Translations under genes and position numbers: made by a program
Part shown: piece after piece, positions 31,605 to 43,443 of the stretch
Layout of the letters: every line of letters begins with the position of its first letter
Numbering within the stretch: the stretch's first letter is position 1
Notes under the pieces: model-generated
Seen by the model: the letters and a program-made list of their open reading frames with translations, nothing else
The model's database searches: none
What the model was told of the DNA's origin: nothing
From: Paramyrothecium sp. XJ0827
Taxonomy: Eukaryota > Ascomycota > Sordariomycetes > Hypocreales > Stachybotryaceae
DNA length: 64,000 bases
Assembly (NCBI GenBank): GCA_020881915.1
Contig: JAJFPB010000004.1
Coordinates: forward strand, 434,001-498,000
Direction: 5' to 3'

Positions 31605-33428
31605 ATGTCCCAACCCTCCAGTAACCCAGTCAGCACCTCCGAGTCCGACACTGGAATCCTGCCCAAGCCAGGCGATGACGAGCAACAGTCCTACGGCACG
31701 ATGCCAACGAAGCGCCCCGGCCCGGGCGTCCTGATGCTTCCCTCGCAGCAGCCGAGGTCCGGCTCCGACATCTATGCGAGGGCCTACTCGGCTAGAGGCC
31801 AGTCGACGAGGGCGGTGCCCTCAGCGGCGCCGCCCCGCGCCATGTCGACTGTCTCTGCAATGTCCATCGGATCAAACCAGCTGCACGTCGGCTACGTTCC
31901 GCCGGCCAAGGCGTATGTCATCATGGTCTACCTGACTCTCGTCACCTTCATGACCAGCATCAGCACCGGTCTCATCACGACGGGTATCCCCACCATGGCC
32001 GACGATCTGGACATTCCCCCGCAGACCATGTACTGGCCCCTATCCGTCTACAGTCTCACCACGGGAGCCTGCCTGATCGTCGCCGGAACGGTGGCCGATG
32101 TTGTGGGCAGCAAGCGAGTTTTCCTTCTCGGCACGTTCCTCCTCTGTGGTTTCACCCTGGGCTGCGGCCTGGCACAGACGTCCCTCCAGCTCACCATGTT
32201 CCGCGCTATGCAGGGCATCTCCGTAGCCATGTGCCTCCCAACGTCCGTGGGTATTCTCTGCAATTGCATCGCCCCCGGACGCCTGCGCAACCTTGCCTTC
32301 GCCTGCACCGGCCTCGGCCAACCGCTCGGCTTCTCGGCAGGTCTTGTGCTCGGCGGTGTTTTCATCCAGACCGTGGGCTGGCGGCCTGCTTGGTATTTTG
32401 CGGGCGCCACGATTTCCGTCTGCACGCCCATTGGCTTTTTCCTGCTGCCCAAAGATAGCCTGTTCGTGAAGCCGAGCTGGAGACGGGTTAGGACTCAAGT
32501 GGACTGGCCCGGTGCGATCATCGAGTCGACTTGCTTCGCGATGCTTGCGTTCGTGCTGGTTCAACTTTCGGAAGACAGAGAGCTCATTCGAAGCCCCTTG
32601 GTCATTGCATTATTGGTCATTAGCCTGATATTGATGCCATTGTTCGTCTGGTGGATGAACTATGCAAGCAACCACAGCCTGCCCGTCCTTATCCCCAACG
32701 GGCTGTGGAAGAGTATGACCTTTTCGAGCGTCTGTATCATGGTCATGATGTCCTATGCCGTTATGCAAGTTCTTGAGTTGTATACATCGCTCTTCTTCCA
32801 GAAGGTACAACTTCTAGATCCGCTCCAAGCCTCAATCCGCCTGTTGCCCTCTATGATTGTGGGCGCCCTCCTGAATCTAGTCATCGGATTGTTCATTGAT
32901 CGCGTCTCAGCCATGTGGCTTGTGTTCAGCACATCCATTCTGTGCGCTGGATCACCACTCATAATGGCGCTGATCCGGCCAGAATGGCCGTACTGGTATG
33001 CTGCATTCCCGGCACAGATTCTACACCCGGTCAGTCTCACCCCCTCTGACACAGATGCGTCTACATTTGGTCACCTACCTGCTAACATTTGACTGCAGCT
33101 CTCTGCTGATGTTCTTTTCTGCGTCGGCCTCATCGTCATCAGCCAAGTATTTGCAGAAGACACCAAAGCACTCGCAGGTGCTGTCTTTAACACTGTTGCT
33201 CAGTTTGGTACGGCGTTAGGACTTGCTGCCATTGGCATCATTGCCGATAGTGTTACCGAAAAGTCCCATTACGAGGACAAAGACAGCGGTGAGGCCTTGT
33301 TCGAAGGATACAAAGCTGCATTCTGGTCTGCGTTCGCGTTAACACTCACGATTGCTGTTGTGTCGATCATCGGGCTGAGAAAGACAGGATCAGCCAATGA
33401 CGTCCGAGAAGGAGGTAGAACCGATTGA
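31605..33428 (+). CDS. DHA2-type MFS drug/H+ antiporter
   Basis: Two exons (31605-33029, 33099-33428; 69-bp intron) encode 584 aa. A Ser/Pro-rich cytosolic N-terminus of about 100 residues precedes roughly 14 hydrophobic segments, the number expected for DHA2 transporters. The loop 2-3 motif VADVVGSKRVFLLG matches MFS motif A. The C-terminal exon carries NTVAQFGTALGLAAIG and a charged tail. This group (aminotriazole-resistance/Atr1-like) exports small toxic molecules or borate across the plasma membrane. No biosynthetic cluster is clearly attached, and the substrate is unknown. Confidence 0.9.
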
Positions 33429-33917
33429 AGCATTTGCTCTGGAGGATTCAGACTCACATTGAGCATTCTATCGAAAGGATGAAGTCTTGCAGAGTATGAG
33501 GGGAAGTGGTGGGCAGGCTTATTGGTCATTTATGGCAAAGAAACCCAGCCATTGAAGTGCACCTACTTTCTAGTGACAGTCGGGTCTCGTGCCAAGTATA
33601 TGTCAATAATCATGTCAGAGAATTGTTGATTCGAACATGATGAAGAGTCGAGTTGGAATTGGTTGAACATAGGCCGCCATGGTATACCAGCCAATGATTT
33701 CACGAGCTTTTGCAGAAACAAACATCATGTTTTGTTGCAACAAAGAAACAGGCATGTAATGCGTGGCAAATGAAATTTCATCAAAGGGGTCAGCCATTAG
33801 AGATCATCTAGTCTGGTAAAACTCCAAATTTCTGTTTCTACACGTTGATGAAGCATGCTGTAATAGTAGTACAACATGGAGTCCGGCTCCAATTCCTAAG
33901 ATCACCAATAAAACTCC
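33429..33917. other. Convergent intergenic region
   Basis: 3' flanks of the MFS gene and the Cys/Lys-rich gene. Nothing further was seen. Confidence 0.5.
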
Positions 33918-35240
33918 TTATTTTGGCGGACCTTCTTTCCTCAGGCACGAGCGCCAGAACTTGTTTCCCTCCTTGGCAATCTTGCCGAAGCCGTCCGCTT
34001 GCGTCTTGTACGAGTTCTTGGATCCTTTGCCTACAGCGACCTTGACCGTGTCTTTGGCAACCCGCAGCAGGGCTGTGCCGACTCGAGCCGCTGCCACACC
34101 GACACGAGCCAATGTGCTCGCTACAGCCGTGAAGATGGGGATCAGCCAGAAGAAACGCTCCTCGAGGTCATCCCGTACGATCAAATCGCCTGGCTTGTAG
34201 TCGTAGGGCATGGCGTTCCGCGCAGTCAAGACGGCGTCGGAGCTCTGAAGCCATGGCGCTCTGGCATTCAAGCTCACAATATCAGGATGGTCTTCGGAAT
34301 ATGCGAGTGTCGCGTTAGGGTCACGCCGAGCTAGGCCGTTGATCCACCGCTTGGTGTGCTCGTTGCCATGGGCGATGTATTGTTCAACAAACGCTTCGTC
34401 CGCGAAAATGCCGTCATCAACGTCTTCCTCTTTGTCCCACGGATTGAGCTCCATGTCCTCTGGCCAATGTTGTAGCATGTCGCCGGCATAGTGTTCAAGG
34501 AATGCTTCGTCAAAGTATTCACCGGCAAATTGAGAAGCGAACTCGCCACCCACTGTCCCTCGTTAACAATCTCGGAATTTTGCGTGGCAGTAGGGAGCAG
34601 AGATGAGAATACTTACTTGCAAGCGGTACTAGTGTCAGACATCGGCCCATGAAACGAACCTTGATGCGATTCTTGTTGTCGACTCGCTTCTTCTCACGTT
34701 CATCCCAATCTCTCTTCATATCGCCTTGCTTCTTTGTGTAGACGTTCTTCTTGTACTCAACCTTCATAATTTCCTTTTTCTTCTTGTACCGCTCGTCCTT
34801 TTCTTTTTTCTTTTCATCATCAGTCTTTTCATTCTCGCCAATGCACCTTGTTGAGTCCGCGTTTCCCTTTTGGCCCTTGGGACAGCGGACGCATTTGCGG
34901 CAATTGTCTGGATCTTTGATGAAGCGCTTGGCGCACTTTTTGCGACAACGTTGACAGGAGGGAGCGTTGTTCTGATTCTTTTCATTTGTTAGCACAATGG
35001 CATCCCAAGACCAAAATGATGAGGTGTGTATCTCACGTTATTATTGGTTTGCCTTCCAAAGAGATTGGGAAAGATATTCATGGAACTCAACAGGCTTGAG
35101 CTAGCCTCTCGTTTGACCGAATGATCCACATCGCTGCTGCTTGCCGAGCCGATAAGAGGCCCGACAACATTATGCATAAGAGTAGCTGATGTATGGTTGA
35201 TGAGGATAAAAATGGCCTTGGAGGCCTTGGACAAACGCAT
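33918..35240 (-). CDS. Hypothetical protein with Cys-rich and Lys-rich modules
   Basis: Three exons (35240-35037, 34977-34617, 34552-33918; introns of 59 and 64 bp) encode 399 aa. The N-terminus has a hydrophobic stretch (AIFILINHTSATLMHNVVG) that could be a signal or anchor. A cysteine block follows (CQRCRKKC, CRKCVRC, later C), spaced like disulfide or metal-knuckle motifs, then about 60 residues extremely rich in Lys/Glu/Asp (predicted helix or coiled coil). The C-terminal half is acidic, then has an Ala/Val/Arg amphipathic segment (VASTLARVGVAAARVGTALLRVAK) and a basic end. I do not recognise the family. Splice joins keep the frame throughout, so the model is sound although the function is unknown. 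It is the first of a run of secreted or unknown proteins. Confidence 0.65.
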
Positions 35241-35855
35241 TGCGACAAGTTCTAGCTGGACGAGAATTGGACAGGTCGGGCAAGACAGGCTACAGCTGTG
35301 CGTCTGGATTGACTGCTTAATATGATGAAAGCTTCTCCATGCAGGAGAACTGTTGTGCCGCGAAATAGCGCCGCCAAGAGATAGCCTGATTCTATTGTAA
35401 GTAAATGGGCATCCTTCCGCTTGGAAATGTGTGCTCCGCTATCCTGGTCAAAGCAGGTGGAGATTCAGTGGGTAAGGCTGATGCTAGTAGCTACATGTAC
35501 TTCAAATGCCAGGTACACAGAAACCCCTGCAGAAGGCTACGGCGCGGCGGTTTCAGTGGGATAGGCTACGACATGTGGAAAAGGGGCGCACTTGGCGATT
35601 GAGACTCCAAACGATCAACGCAACAATTTCGCGGCTCTAGGGAATGCCATCGATTCCACTACGGCTGTCAGCAAGCAGCTGTAAATAGGCCATACTAAAA
35701 AAGTTGATCATGCATCGTAATTTGGACGCCATCTCGCAGCATCATCATCCAAATCCGGCGTAGTAATGTAGATGCTAAGTTTTTTGGAGACTGGGCTTTC
35801 AGAGCCCGTCGGCTTAGCGAGTTGCTTCACAGGATGACTAGATGATCCTGCTCAG

Positions 35856-35892
<37 letters not shown>

Positions 35893-36162
35893 CCGCATCA
35901 AATATGGCCATGCAATGTTGCGAAGTGCGGATTGCGAGCATTAACTGAAGGCTCTTGAGTCTTAAATTTACGAATAAAAATCCCAAGTTCCAGAACTTGT
36001 AAATACACCTTGCCATACACAAAGATTTAACACTCTAATATACATGCGCCAACCCGACCAACCGAACATCCCGCAGAATCCGAAATATTAACTATATAGA
36101 CATGAAATTAGCGACTTGGTGAAGCTTGAGTGTCCTTAAAACCAGACTTACCACGCGGCAAA
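35241..36162. other. Intergenic region with A31 tract
   Basis: No gene was recognised. A long poly-A tract lies at 35858-35888. Confidence 0.5.
35858..35888. repeat. A31 homopolymer
   Basis: Thirty-one consecutive A residues. It could be a slippage tract or the tail of an old retroposed sequence; no target-site duplication was found by eye. Confidence 0.95.
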
Positions 36163-36576
36163 TTACAAATTGCTCAAGTCCCAGACTTGATAGGAACGCC
36201 AGTCCAAAGTCTCGCCGTTTTCGTTTTTGCCAGTGAAGCATGTTGAGTCCGTGGTGTCATTGCCTGCTATGATGGACGTGGTGTGCCAAACCTCGGTGGC
36301 TGGGTCACAGCTGTCTGAGGAGAAGAAGGTGACAGAAAAAGGATCATCGACGGCACCTGTGCTGACAACGACAGCAGACTGGGCATTTGCGATGCTCACA
36401 GATTCGCCGGTGAGCGAGTTTTTGGTCAGGCAGCCCTGGTTAGGCCCAGCGACGACTATGTCTAGTAGTTGACTGCGGCATTGTGTGCTCAGGTAGAAGT
36501 TGAATTTGAAGCTGGCGGCTTGCTGTGCGGCTGCCAGCGACAGCAGAAGTGTGGAGCGGGTCTTTGGGAACAACAT
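36163..36576 (-). CDS. Small secreted protein (four cysteines)
   Basis: A single exon encodes 137 aa from ATG 36576. That ATG opens into a signal peptide (MLFPKTRSTLLLSLAAAQQAAS). The longer frame to 36678 lacks one and is probably leader. The mature part is about 115 residues with four cysteines (in TQCRS, QGCLT, DSCDP, STCFT), enough for two disulfides, and is rich in Ser/Thr. No domain was recognised. Size, secretion signal and setting fit an effector-like or surface protein. Confidence 0.65.
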   Translation of the reverse strand: MLFPKTRSTLLLSLAAAQQAASFKFNFYLSTQCRSQLLDIVVAGPNQGCLTKNSLTGESVSIANAQSAVVVSTGAVDDPFSVTFFSSDSCDPATEVWHTTSIIAGNDTTDSTCFTGKNENGETLDWRSYQVWDLSNL

Positions 36577-37127
36577 TTTGAATTCTTGAGCTTGAGATAT
36601 TCCGTGAAGTTGAAAATGAGAAAGATTTGTAAAGACTTCAATCACCCAGAAGCGGTAGCTGACGTGAAAAGTTACCACGAGACTGGCAGAGGTTTATTTG
36701 AGAATTGACGATTCAATACTCGCAAGCGCAACCATCTTCTTCGATACAAAAATAGAGCGGTTTCCCTACGGCGCCGCACTCCTGCATTGGTAGTGCCGCT
36801 GGGTGATCCATCATAATCTTACGACAGGGTGGATGCTACGTGGAGCTGTCTTGGCGGCTATTTTGGGCGCCGCTGCCCTGAGATTGGGATGGACGTTCAG
36901 CCGTATCAGCGGGACGAATGAATCTTGGCATTTACATTGAATGGGTAGTTTCGACCTAAATATACAACTTTGAGAAAGCTGAAGACAGCCTTCTTGACTC
37001 CTAGTCAGCATCTTTGTGTCTCTGTGCCTTGTTCATGTTCTTCTTCTGCATGGAAACACTTGCATCTTGAACAAAACTCTGAGCTGTTCAGCGACATTTT
37101 TTACTGCTAGTTGTCACGGCAAATTTC
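36577..37127. other. Divergent intergenic region
   Basis: Upstream region shared by two secreted-protein genes. No coding signal was seen. Confidence 0.5.
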
Positions 37128-37881
37128 ATGATGCATCACTACATCTCTTTCTTCTTTTGCAGCCTGCTTTTCTCAACTACCGTGGCTGATGGCAGCACAT
37201 CACCGTGGCCACGCGCACTGAGCACCACTCTCGCCACGCGTCTAGGCAAGGAATACGTCCGAAAGCAGCAAGCCGACCCTTATTGCCCGGATGCATGGAT
37301 GCTTGACTACCTCAAGGTTAAGGACAAGCCATTTGCGGCACCTTGGGAGGTCTACAAGCCCGTTGAGCCAGAGGACGGACTTGTTTGTGAATACACAATC
37401 TCGCCCGAAAACAAAGCCATGGTAATCATGGATGTGCATGGTTCAAGCGAGGAAGAGATTGACTCGTGTTACCGAGACGGCCTGCTGGGTAACCTCAAGC
37501 ACAAGCTGGGAGCCAAAAATGTGAAGACAATCAGTAAGCCCGTCCACAATCCATGCGCACAATCCTACCATCGGGGCTAACCAGAGACTCTTTCCTCCCT
37601 CAGTTGCATCTGACTTGGTCAACGACAGCCTCCGCAAAGCCGTTGAAGCCGGTATCAAAGCAGCAGGTAAAAGTCCAGACGTCGACAGCGCCGTGACGAT
37701 CAGGCCAGGAGACAAGGCTTGGAGTTCGTTCTTCGACAACGCCGTTGTCACGGGAATTCTGAACACGATATGTAGTTCAAAGACGGAGATGGGCAACCCC
37801 AAAATCAGGAACTTTGTCGCCGTGTCGAGAAAAGCGAAGCCTGGCAAGCCTGATCTTCATATTGTAGCAAACTTTGCTTGA
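37128..37881 (+). CDS. Secreted hypothetical protein
   Basis: Two exons (37128-37533, 37604-37881; 70-bp intron) encode 227 aa. It starts with a signal peptide (MMHHYISFFFCSLLFSTTVADG). The mature protein has few cysteines (PYCPDAW, LVCEYT, DSCYRDG, TICSS) and alternates charged and hydrophobic segments. No known domain was recognised. The intron keeps phase (codon split 1/2) and the second exon continues the same composition, so the model is well supported. It sits head-to-head with the four-Cys small secreted protein gene. Confidence 0.7.
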
Positions 37882-38240
37882 TTGGGGCATCTTGTTGTTT
37901 GGAGAGTTATTCGTGGGTAAGATTGTATGATAGTTCAATTACAAGTGTAATCGTGGCAAAGATATTTGGTCCCAGACGCACGTTTTTCATCAACGAGTCC
38001 CATGTTTCCACTTGAGATTATGCATGGACTAGACAAATTTTTCATCCGAATACTCTGATAAAGTAGTCTTGGAGACATCACTCATGAGAACTACTCATGA
38101 GAACTGGACCTGCATCGGGTTCTCGACACGCTTTTACCAAGTTCAAAACCACTAAATAGCAGCGTCTTAAAACATTCAGAGATATAAAAATAAATTCTAG
38201 CACACGGCATTTAATGTTCAATCATCCTTGTATTCTTTGA
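37882..38240. other. Convergent intergenic region
   Basis: 3' flanks only. Nothing recognised. Confidence 0.5.
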
Positions 38241-39286
38241 TTAGGTGTCTGCGTCGTCATAATTGCCCGACCCCCAAATATACCGATCTAAAGTCTCTCG
38301 TGTGCTGTTAACATCCACGCTCCATCGCTGCTTAGGCAATAACTCAGTCCTGATCTGGCTTTGATAGTGATCAAACATTGTCAAGTGAGAACAATAGCAA
38401 CCAAACGCATCAGGTCCCAGAGCAAGCGTGTTACTAGACTTCAGGTCTCTCTCTGGTAGGTGCCAATCCCAAAGCTCTTCCATCCGTGCTCTACAGGCAC
38501 GCCGGAGCTGAGTTCTCTGGTCTGTCTCGCCTTGGTCCCCAATCACTTCTTCGCCAATCGGAAAGTTGAGAAAAGTGATGTCATAAACATAGTATAGATG
38601 CCGAAGCACTACTTTGTTCATGAGATGGTGACCTTTGGGCTCCATTAGGGTTGCGGCGAGATAATATGCACGCTCAAAACGGAGTTCCTCTGTCTTCGTC
38701 ATGAGTTGTGGACGCCTTGGAGTGCCCCAGACCTCCATGCACCAGTCTGTTTCGCTTGCTGATTGATGAAGGTCAGCGATAGCATAGGGTTGGATGTTAT
38801 TTGGAATGATGTGAGCCTACGTCTAATTTGCTTCATGGCTTCTTTGTTGAACCACTCCTTCGCTTTCTCGAGTTTCTTGGCGTTGCGAGCCATGCGCACC
38901 ACCGTGTGTGACTTTATGGAATACCCGCGCGCCGTGTGGACTGGAACATCTTCCTGGACAGACAACAGGTTCCATGCTTCATCCTCGCAGGCAATGCACC
39001 GCGGCACTACATGCTGTGCTATTTCCCATACATTTTCCTCGAAAACATCTCGCCAACGCGAGCATGCGCTGGCGAACGCGAGCGCACAGCTGACGGAGCT
39101 AAGGTTGCTGGCAATTCTGACCAGAATCTCGGCAGGCAACCGGGACACGGGCGCGGCGCAGTCAGTGGACATCTCTCCTATTTCTTTGGGCGACGTTGAG
39201 CTGGAGGGTGGGGAGATGGAAGGGTTAAATTGGATCGCCCTGGAATTTCTGGTACGACGGGTTTTCAATGCCCAGAAGTTGTCCAC
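38241..39286 (-). CDS. F-box protein
   Basis: Two exons (39286-38821, 38746-38241; 74-bp intron) encode 323 aa. An F-box is visible at about residues 47-90: VSRLPAEILVRIASNLSSVSCALAFASACSRWRDVF, given here in separate blocks (SRLPAEILVRIASNL and ACSRWRDVF). The rest is helical and has no recognised substrate-binding repeat. F-box proteins bind Skp1 and recruit substrates to SCF ubiquitin ligases, in cytosol or nucleus. The C-terminal exon (ELRFERAYYLAATL..., later RETLDRYIWG) looks like the tail of a lineage-expanded fungal F-box family. No partner gene lies alongside. Confidence 0.8.
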
Positions 39287-39749
39287 ATTTCAACGGTTAT
39301 AGTTACGCAACTCGTGGAGGGAGTTAGTGCCCTTGGCAGGCCCATTCTAGGAACAGCCTGGTCCCAGTTAGGGCCTCTGGTAGCACAATTCAGAAGGGCT
39401 ATAAATAAATTTAGCGTCTGCCCCTTCTTCCTTCCCCTGTGGGCCACGGTTGTTTGGCTCCTGTCTTGTACCGACAGGGGTGGGTACATGGTCTCAACTG
39501 TGCGACGGAGCCGCCCCTTCATCAGCTCAATCATGAGGACAGGGATGACCAGAAGGCTGGCGCAACCACTGTACGTCCGCCAAGTTTGGTGTGTTTCTAT
39601 TCTGGCCGACTGTAAAATGGGGCGACTGTGCCGTGAGGCACGGAGCCGTTGTGGCATTTGCCTGTATAAGAAAGCTTGGGGAAGAAACAGCGCCTCCTTA
39701 CAGATGGAACTGCTGTGAGTCTCTCCATCCAGACTTTCGTTTCACCACC
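39287..39749. promoter_or_regulatory. Divergent promoter region, F-box / secreted protein
   Basis: This contains TATA-like words on the plus strand (ATAAATAA near 39401 and TATAAGA near 39664) upstream of the secreted-protein gene. No coding content was seen. Confidence 0.4.
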
Positions 39750-41371
39750 ATGTATTCTTTTCGCTTTATTTTTGCTGTGCTTCTTTGTGTCTGTAGAGTC
39801 TCGTACGCAGCACCAGCTCTTGGAAACTCAGAGAATCCGTTTTGTACGCCATTTGACTCCCCACCGCCGAGCCCAATCGAGCCGCCAAAGACCAATCTCA
39901 AGTACCCCGGTCTCGGTGTTGAATTTGAGACATCAGCTCTGACATTCAAGACGGCGCTCAACAGCAACTGCGATGAGGACAAGTATCTTATCCGGAAAGG
40001 AGAGACTATCAACAGTGAATATGGCCAAGATATGAGTAAGTCACGCAAGCCCGAAATCTCAAGCTATACCGAGCACACCTTCCCATGGACCGGCTCTACT
40101 ATGGTTCCTAGGCTTTGGCTAACACTCTACAGTATGGTGGCTCTCTGGAGACACGACGCTTGACAGCTGGTCTGAAAGCACAAAGCAGGGCATTCTTACG
40201 GCAGAGTACATCATGAATGGTCTGAAGTTGAAGCTCGGCAAGGGACAAGCAGGCCCAGCTGCTCAGGCCATGACAGATTCGTGGGTAAGTTATCGGCCTT
40301 AGGCATTATGCACCCTCTAGGTCTAACGCACAGCAGAATGCCCGATCCTACTGCGACATGCCTGGCAAGGAAGTCACCATCAAGGCTCCTGGTATCGAAG
40401 ATGACGGCTGCAACACCTGGTTTGTGACGTCGGAGTCTAAGGGAAAGAAGGACGGCGACTTTTCGGCGCAGATCACCGTCGCTATGCCTCTGAACGCCAT
40501 GGACGAGCTCTTCAAGTTGACCAAGACCAATGGCCAGCACAAGCTCTTGGCTCTGGCTACTCGCAAGAAGGACAAAATGGTGTGGGTAAACAGAAAGTTC
40601 TTTATGGACACGCCAGAGGGCGTCGACGGCAGCGACGCCGAGGTGCGCGGCTTTTTCTCTCTGCTGCTCACGTATGCCAAACATGCAGACACGGCCAACG
40701 TCGACCAGAGTGCCAAAATGATTTCCTCATTCATGGTAAGCCTTCAGAACCACACGGCCTGACACATGGGAATGCGATGGTTGACTTTTATCGTTACTCT
40801 AGCCACGAACGAATTTCGTCACGATGTACCAAATTATCAATTCGAAGATTCCCGGTGTAGACATTTATGAGCTGGCCAAGAAGCTTGCCTGCTACAAAAA
40901 TGACATGGAAAAGGACGACCAAGGTGAATGGGAGATTATGTACGTATCCTTCCCGGCTGCTGTCAGAGGTCATTGCTCTTACTTACTGAACCTACTTGCA
41001 GGGACGACGAGTCTCAGGGCGGCCCAGGCCTGCTCAGGTGGTGCGATAACGGTGTCCCTACGGCGCGCATGGACCAGACCGTCTTCACCATGAAGGGCCA
41101 GAACAAGCAGCCGTTCACAGTGTCGGTGAAGGACTGGATCCAGAAGATCGGCTCGGGCGAGAGGGATCTGCTGCAGGAGGGAGATGCGCAGGTCGACCGG
41201 CAAATCGGTGCGTTGGGAAGCAAGATGGAATGGGTGCTCAACACCAAAAGGGAGGCACCCATTTTCGAGTTCCGAGATCTTGGTTCTTCGAAGCCAAGCG
41301 GATTCCGGGCATTTGTGGAGGCCGCGGAGAACGCAGCTGTTGACCTGCATCAAAGGTACAAAGACGCTTAG
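39750..41371 (+). CDS. Five-exon secreted hypothetical protein
   Basis: Exons 39750-40035, 40133-40284, 40337-40735, 40803-40939 and 41002-41371 sum to 447 aa. A signal peptide (MYSFRFIFAVLLCVCRVSYA) starts the protein. Recognisable blocks are LKYPGLGVEFETSALTF near the start, LTAEYIMNGLKLKLGKG, the stretch PRTNFVTMYQII in exon 4, and GALGSKMEW with PIFEFRDLG close to the C-terminus. From memory these blocks recur in a secreted family of unknown function in fungi, including insect-associated Hypocreales; I cannot verify this here. No catalytic motif was recognised. All four introns are short (52-97 bp), with standard borders and consistent phases. Confidence 0.78.
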
Positions 41372-42241
41372 GATCTCGTGTAACATAATTGTCTTGGCGT
41401 TTTTGGATAGATGGGGCGGCATGCAACGTCGCCATTAGATTTGAACATAAGACTTATTATCAGTCGTCCCTTATGGCGAGGCATTTATTCTTTCTCTCTT
41501 CATCTTGAAGTCATTCATTCTGATCGATCAAGATTGTATGCTTGCTTCACCAATGCCCTGGAGTAGTTTACGTTGCCGCAACCAAATTCAGAAGTCAAGA
41601 AGAGCTGTCATGATGTTGAAGGGAGATAACTTCGGAAGTTATCCGATCACGCCATTAGCTTCGTAAGCATGGACGCTTGCTAAAGATCGGCTGTGAAAGA
41701 GATTGCATGATCATATCTTTGACTAGATGTTGCAGAGATGCAGATTATGGTCTTCGGAGTAAACTAGGATCCGATGACAATTGGCCATCCATTTGAAGCA
41801 TACCACAGGTTCCTGGATGTAAGCCTTTCCGATGAAAAAGCTTGCGTGCAGTACATCGGAGGCTGGTCTCGAGCGCATTGCGATCATTCAAGTCCGCTGG
41901 CCGTCTCCACTGAATTAGGGGAGTTCATCTCTAGCGTGGCGTCCATGCGGAGTTTGACAAACGTGTAGAGCCATAACGTTAACAATCGCAAGCTAATAGA
42001 CCCACACCGAACGTCCGTAACGATATCTACGTTCTAAGTGCTAGACTTTTGACCTATTTTCCAACGGCAACGGCATCTCATTTGTCATCCCCGGAACGGC
42101 CCACGATGTTTGAACTATTTTCCACGATAACCTGCAAGTAGTATAAAGAGACAAGCAGTCCCATGTATGAAAATAATGCAACCTTAAGATTATACCAATC
42201 AAGCCAGCATCACCGTTCTCATATCTCCAACACACGTCATC
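41372..42241. other. Intergenic region
   Basis: No coding signal was recognised. It ends in the promoter and leader of the SDR gene. Confidence 0.5.
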
Positions 42242-43061
42242 ATGGCCGAGAAAAAGATCATCCTCGTTACCGGTAAGCCGCGATACTCCAGGTCCATGTT
42301 TACCACTGTTCATGGTACTGATACATGATCTAGGCGGAAACGCTGGCATTGGCTACGATACGTGTGTCGTGTTAGCCAAGGCTTCCTCTAACCACCACGT
42401 CATTCTGACAGCCCGCTCGACTGAGAAGGGCTTGAAGGCCTTGGAGGACATCAAGGCGCATAACCCCGCTGGTTCCTTGAGCTTCATTCAACTGGACATC
42501 ACCTCCGACGATTCCATCACGTTTGCTGCCTCCAAAATCACCGAAGAGTTTGGCCGTCTGGACATTCTGGTCAATAATGCTGGTGTGGCGTTGCCAGAAG
42601 ACCAAATAACGCGCAAAGCTCTGACGACTGAGTTTGATACAAACGTATTCGGCGTCATCCTCCTCACAAAGGCTTTGGAGCCGCTCCTTCAAAAGTCGGT
42701 CGACCCCCGAATCATCAACGTCTCCTCCATCATGGGCTCCCTTCACGTCCGCCTGAACGATGAAGCAGGAATGGCCGCTACAATGTCTGCTGTTATGTAC
42801 CGAAGCACAAAAGCAGCGCTCAATGCGGTGACGCTCGACCAAGGCCGGACTTACGGAGAGTGGGACCATCCCGCAAAGGTCTGGGCGTATTGCCCCGGTT
42901 ACGTTGCAACGAACCTTAGCGGCGACAAGGAGCAACGCTTGAAGAATGGAGTGGAGAGTGCGGAGACCAGCGCCCTGGGAATTTTGGACATTGTGCAGGG
43001 GAAGAGGGATTCAGAGACCAATGTGCTGATCACCAAGCGAGGCGGCCTACTACCGTGGTAG
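42242..43061 (+). CDS. Short-chain dehydrogenase/reductase (SDR)
   Basis: Two exons (42242-42272, 42334-43061; 61-bp intron) encode 252 aa. The tiny first exon (MAEKKIILVTG) is needed to complete the cofactor motif T-G-G-N-A-G-I-G. NNAG, the catalytic serine in NVSSIMGS and Y-R-S-T-K (Y-x3-K) are present and correctly ordered. Classical SDRs of this length are cytosolic NAD(P)H-dependent carbonyl reductases; sequence alone does not give the substrate. The arginine in the TARST segment after the second beta strand hints at NADPH preference. Confidence 0.9.
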
Positions 43062-43443
43062 GGAGGGATACTTGTACAAGTCTCGAAATTGAGCCATCTC
43101 GTGAGCCTGTATAAAACCATTCCGGAAGTCACAAGCTTCCATAGAGATGTTTTGGTGAAGACAACCTAGACACCGTATCGATTGCACAAAGAATATCATG
43201 CTCCTTGTGGCGGCAGTGATCTGAGTCGGACATTGTAGATGTCTGTTTGGGATCTTCGACATATATCTACCAATGGTCTACAAATGGATCAATAATGAGC
43301 CTCTTCTAGTCTTTAATGTGAGATATCAAAGGAATGAAAGATCGACATGGCGTATGCTGAGTCGATATAGGAATAGAAAATGAGATTCTTCCCAGACAGA
43401 GCGCTAACAGTCCAATGAGATAAATCCAGGCATTTTACCAATA
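43062..43443. other. Convergent intergenic region
   Basis: Nothing recognised. Confidence 0.5.
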
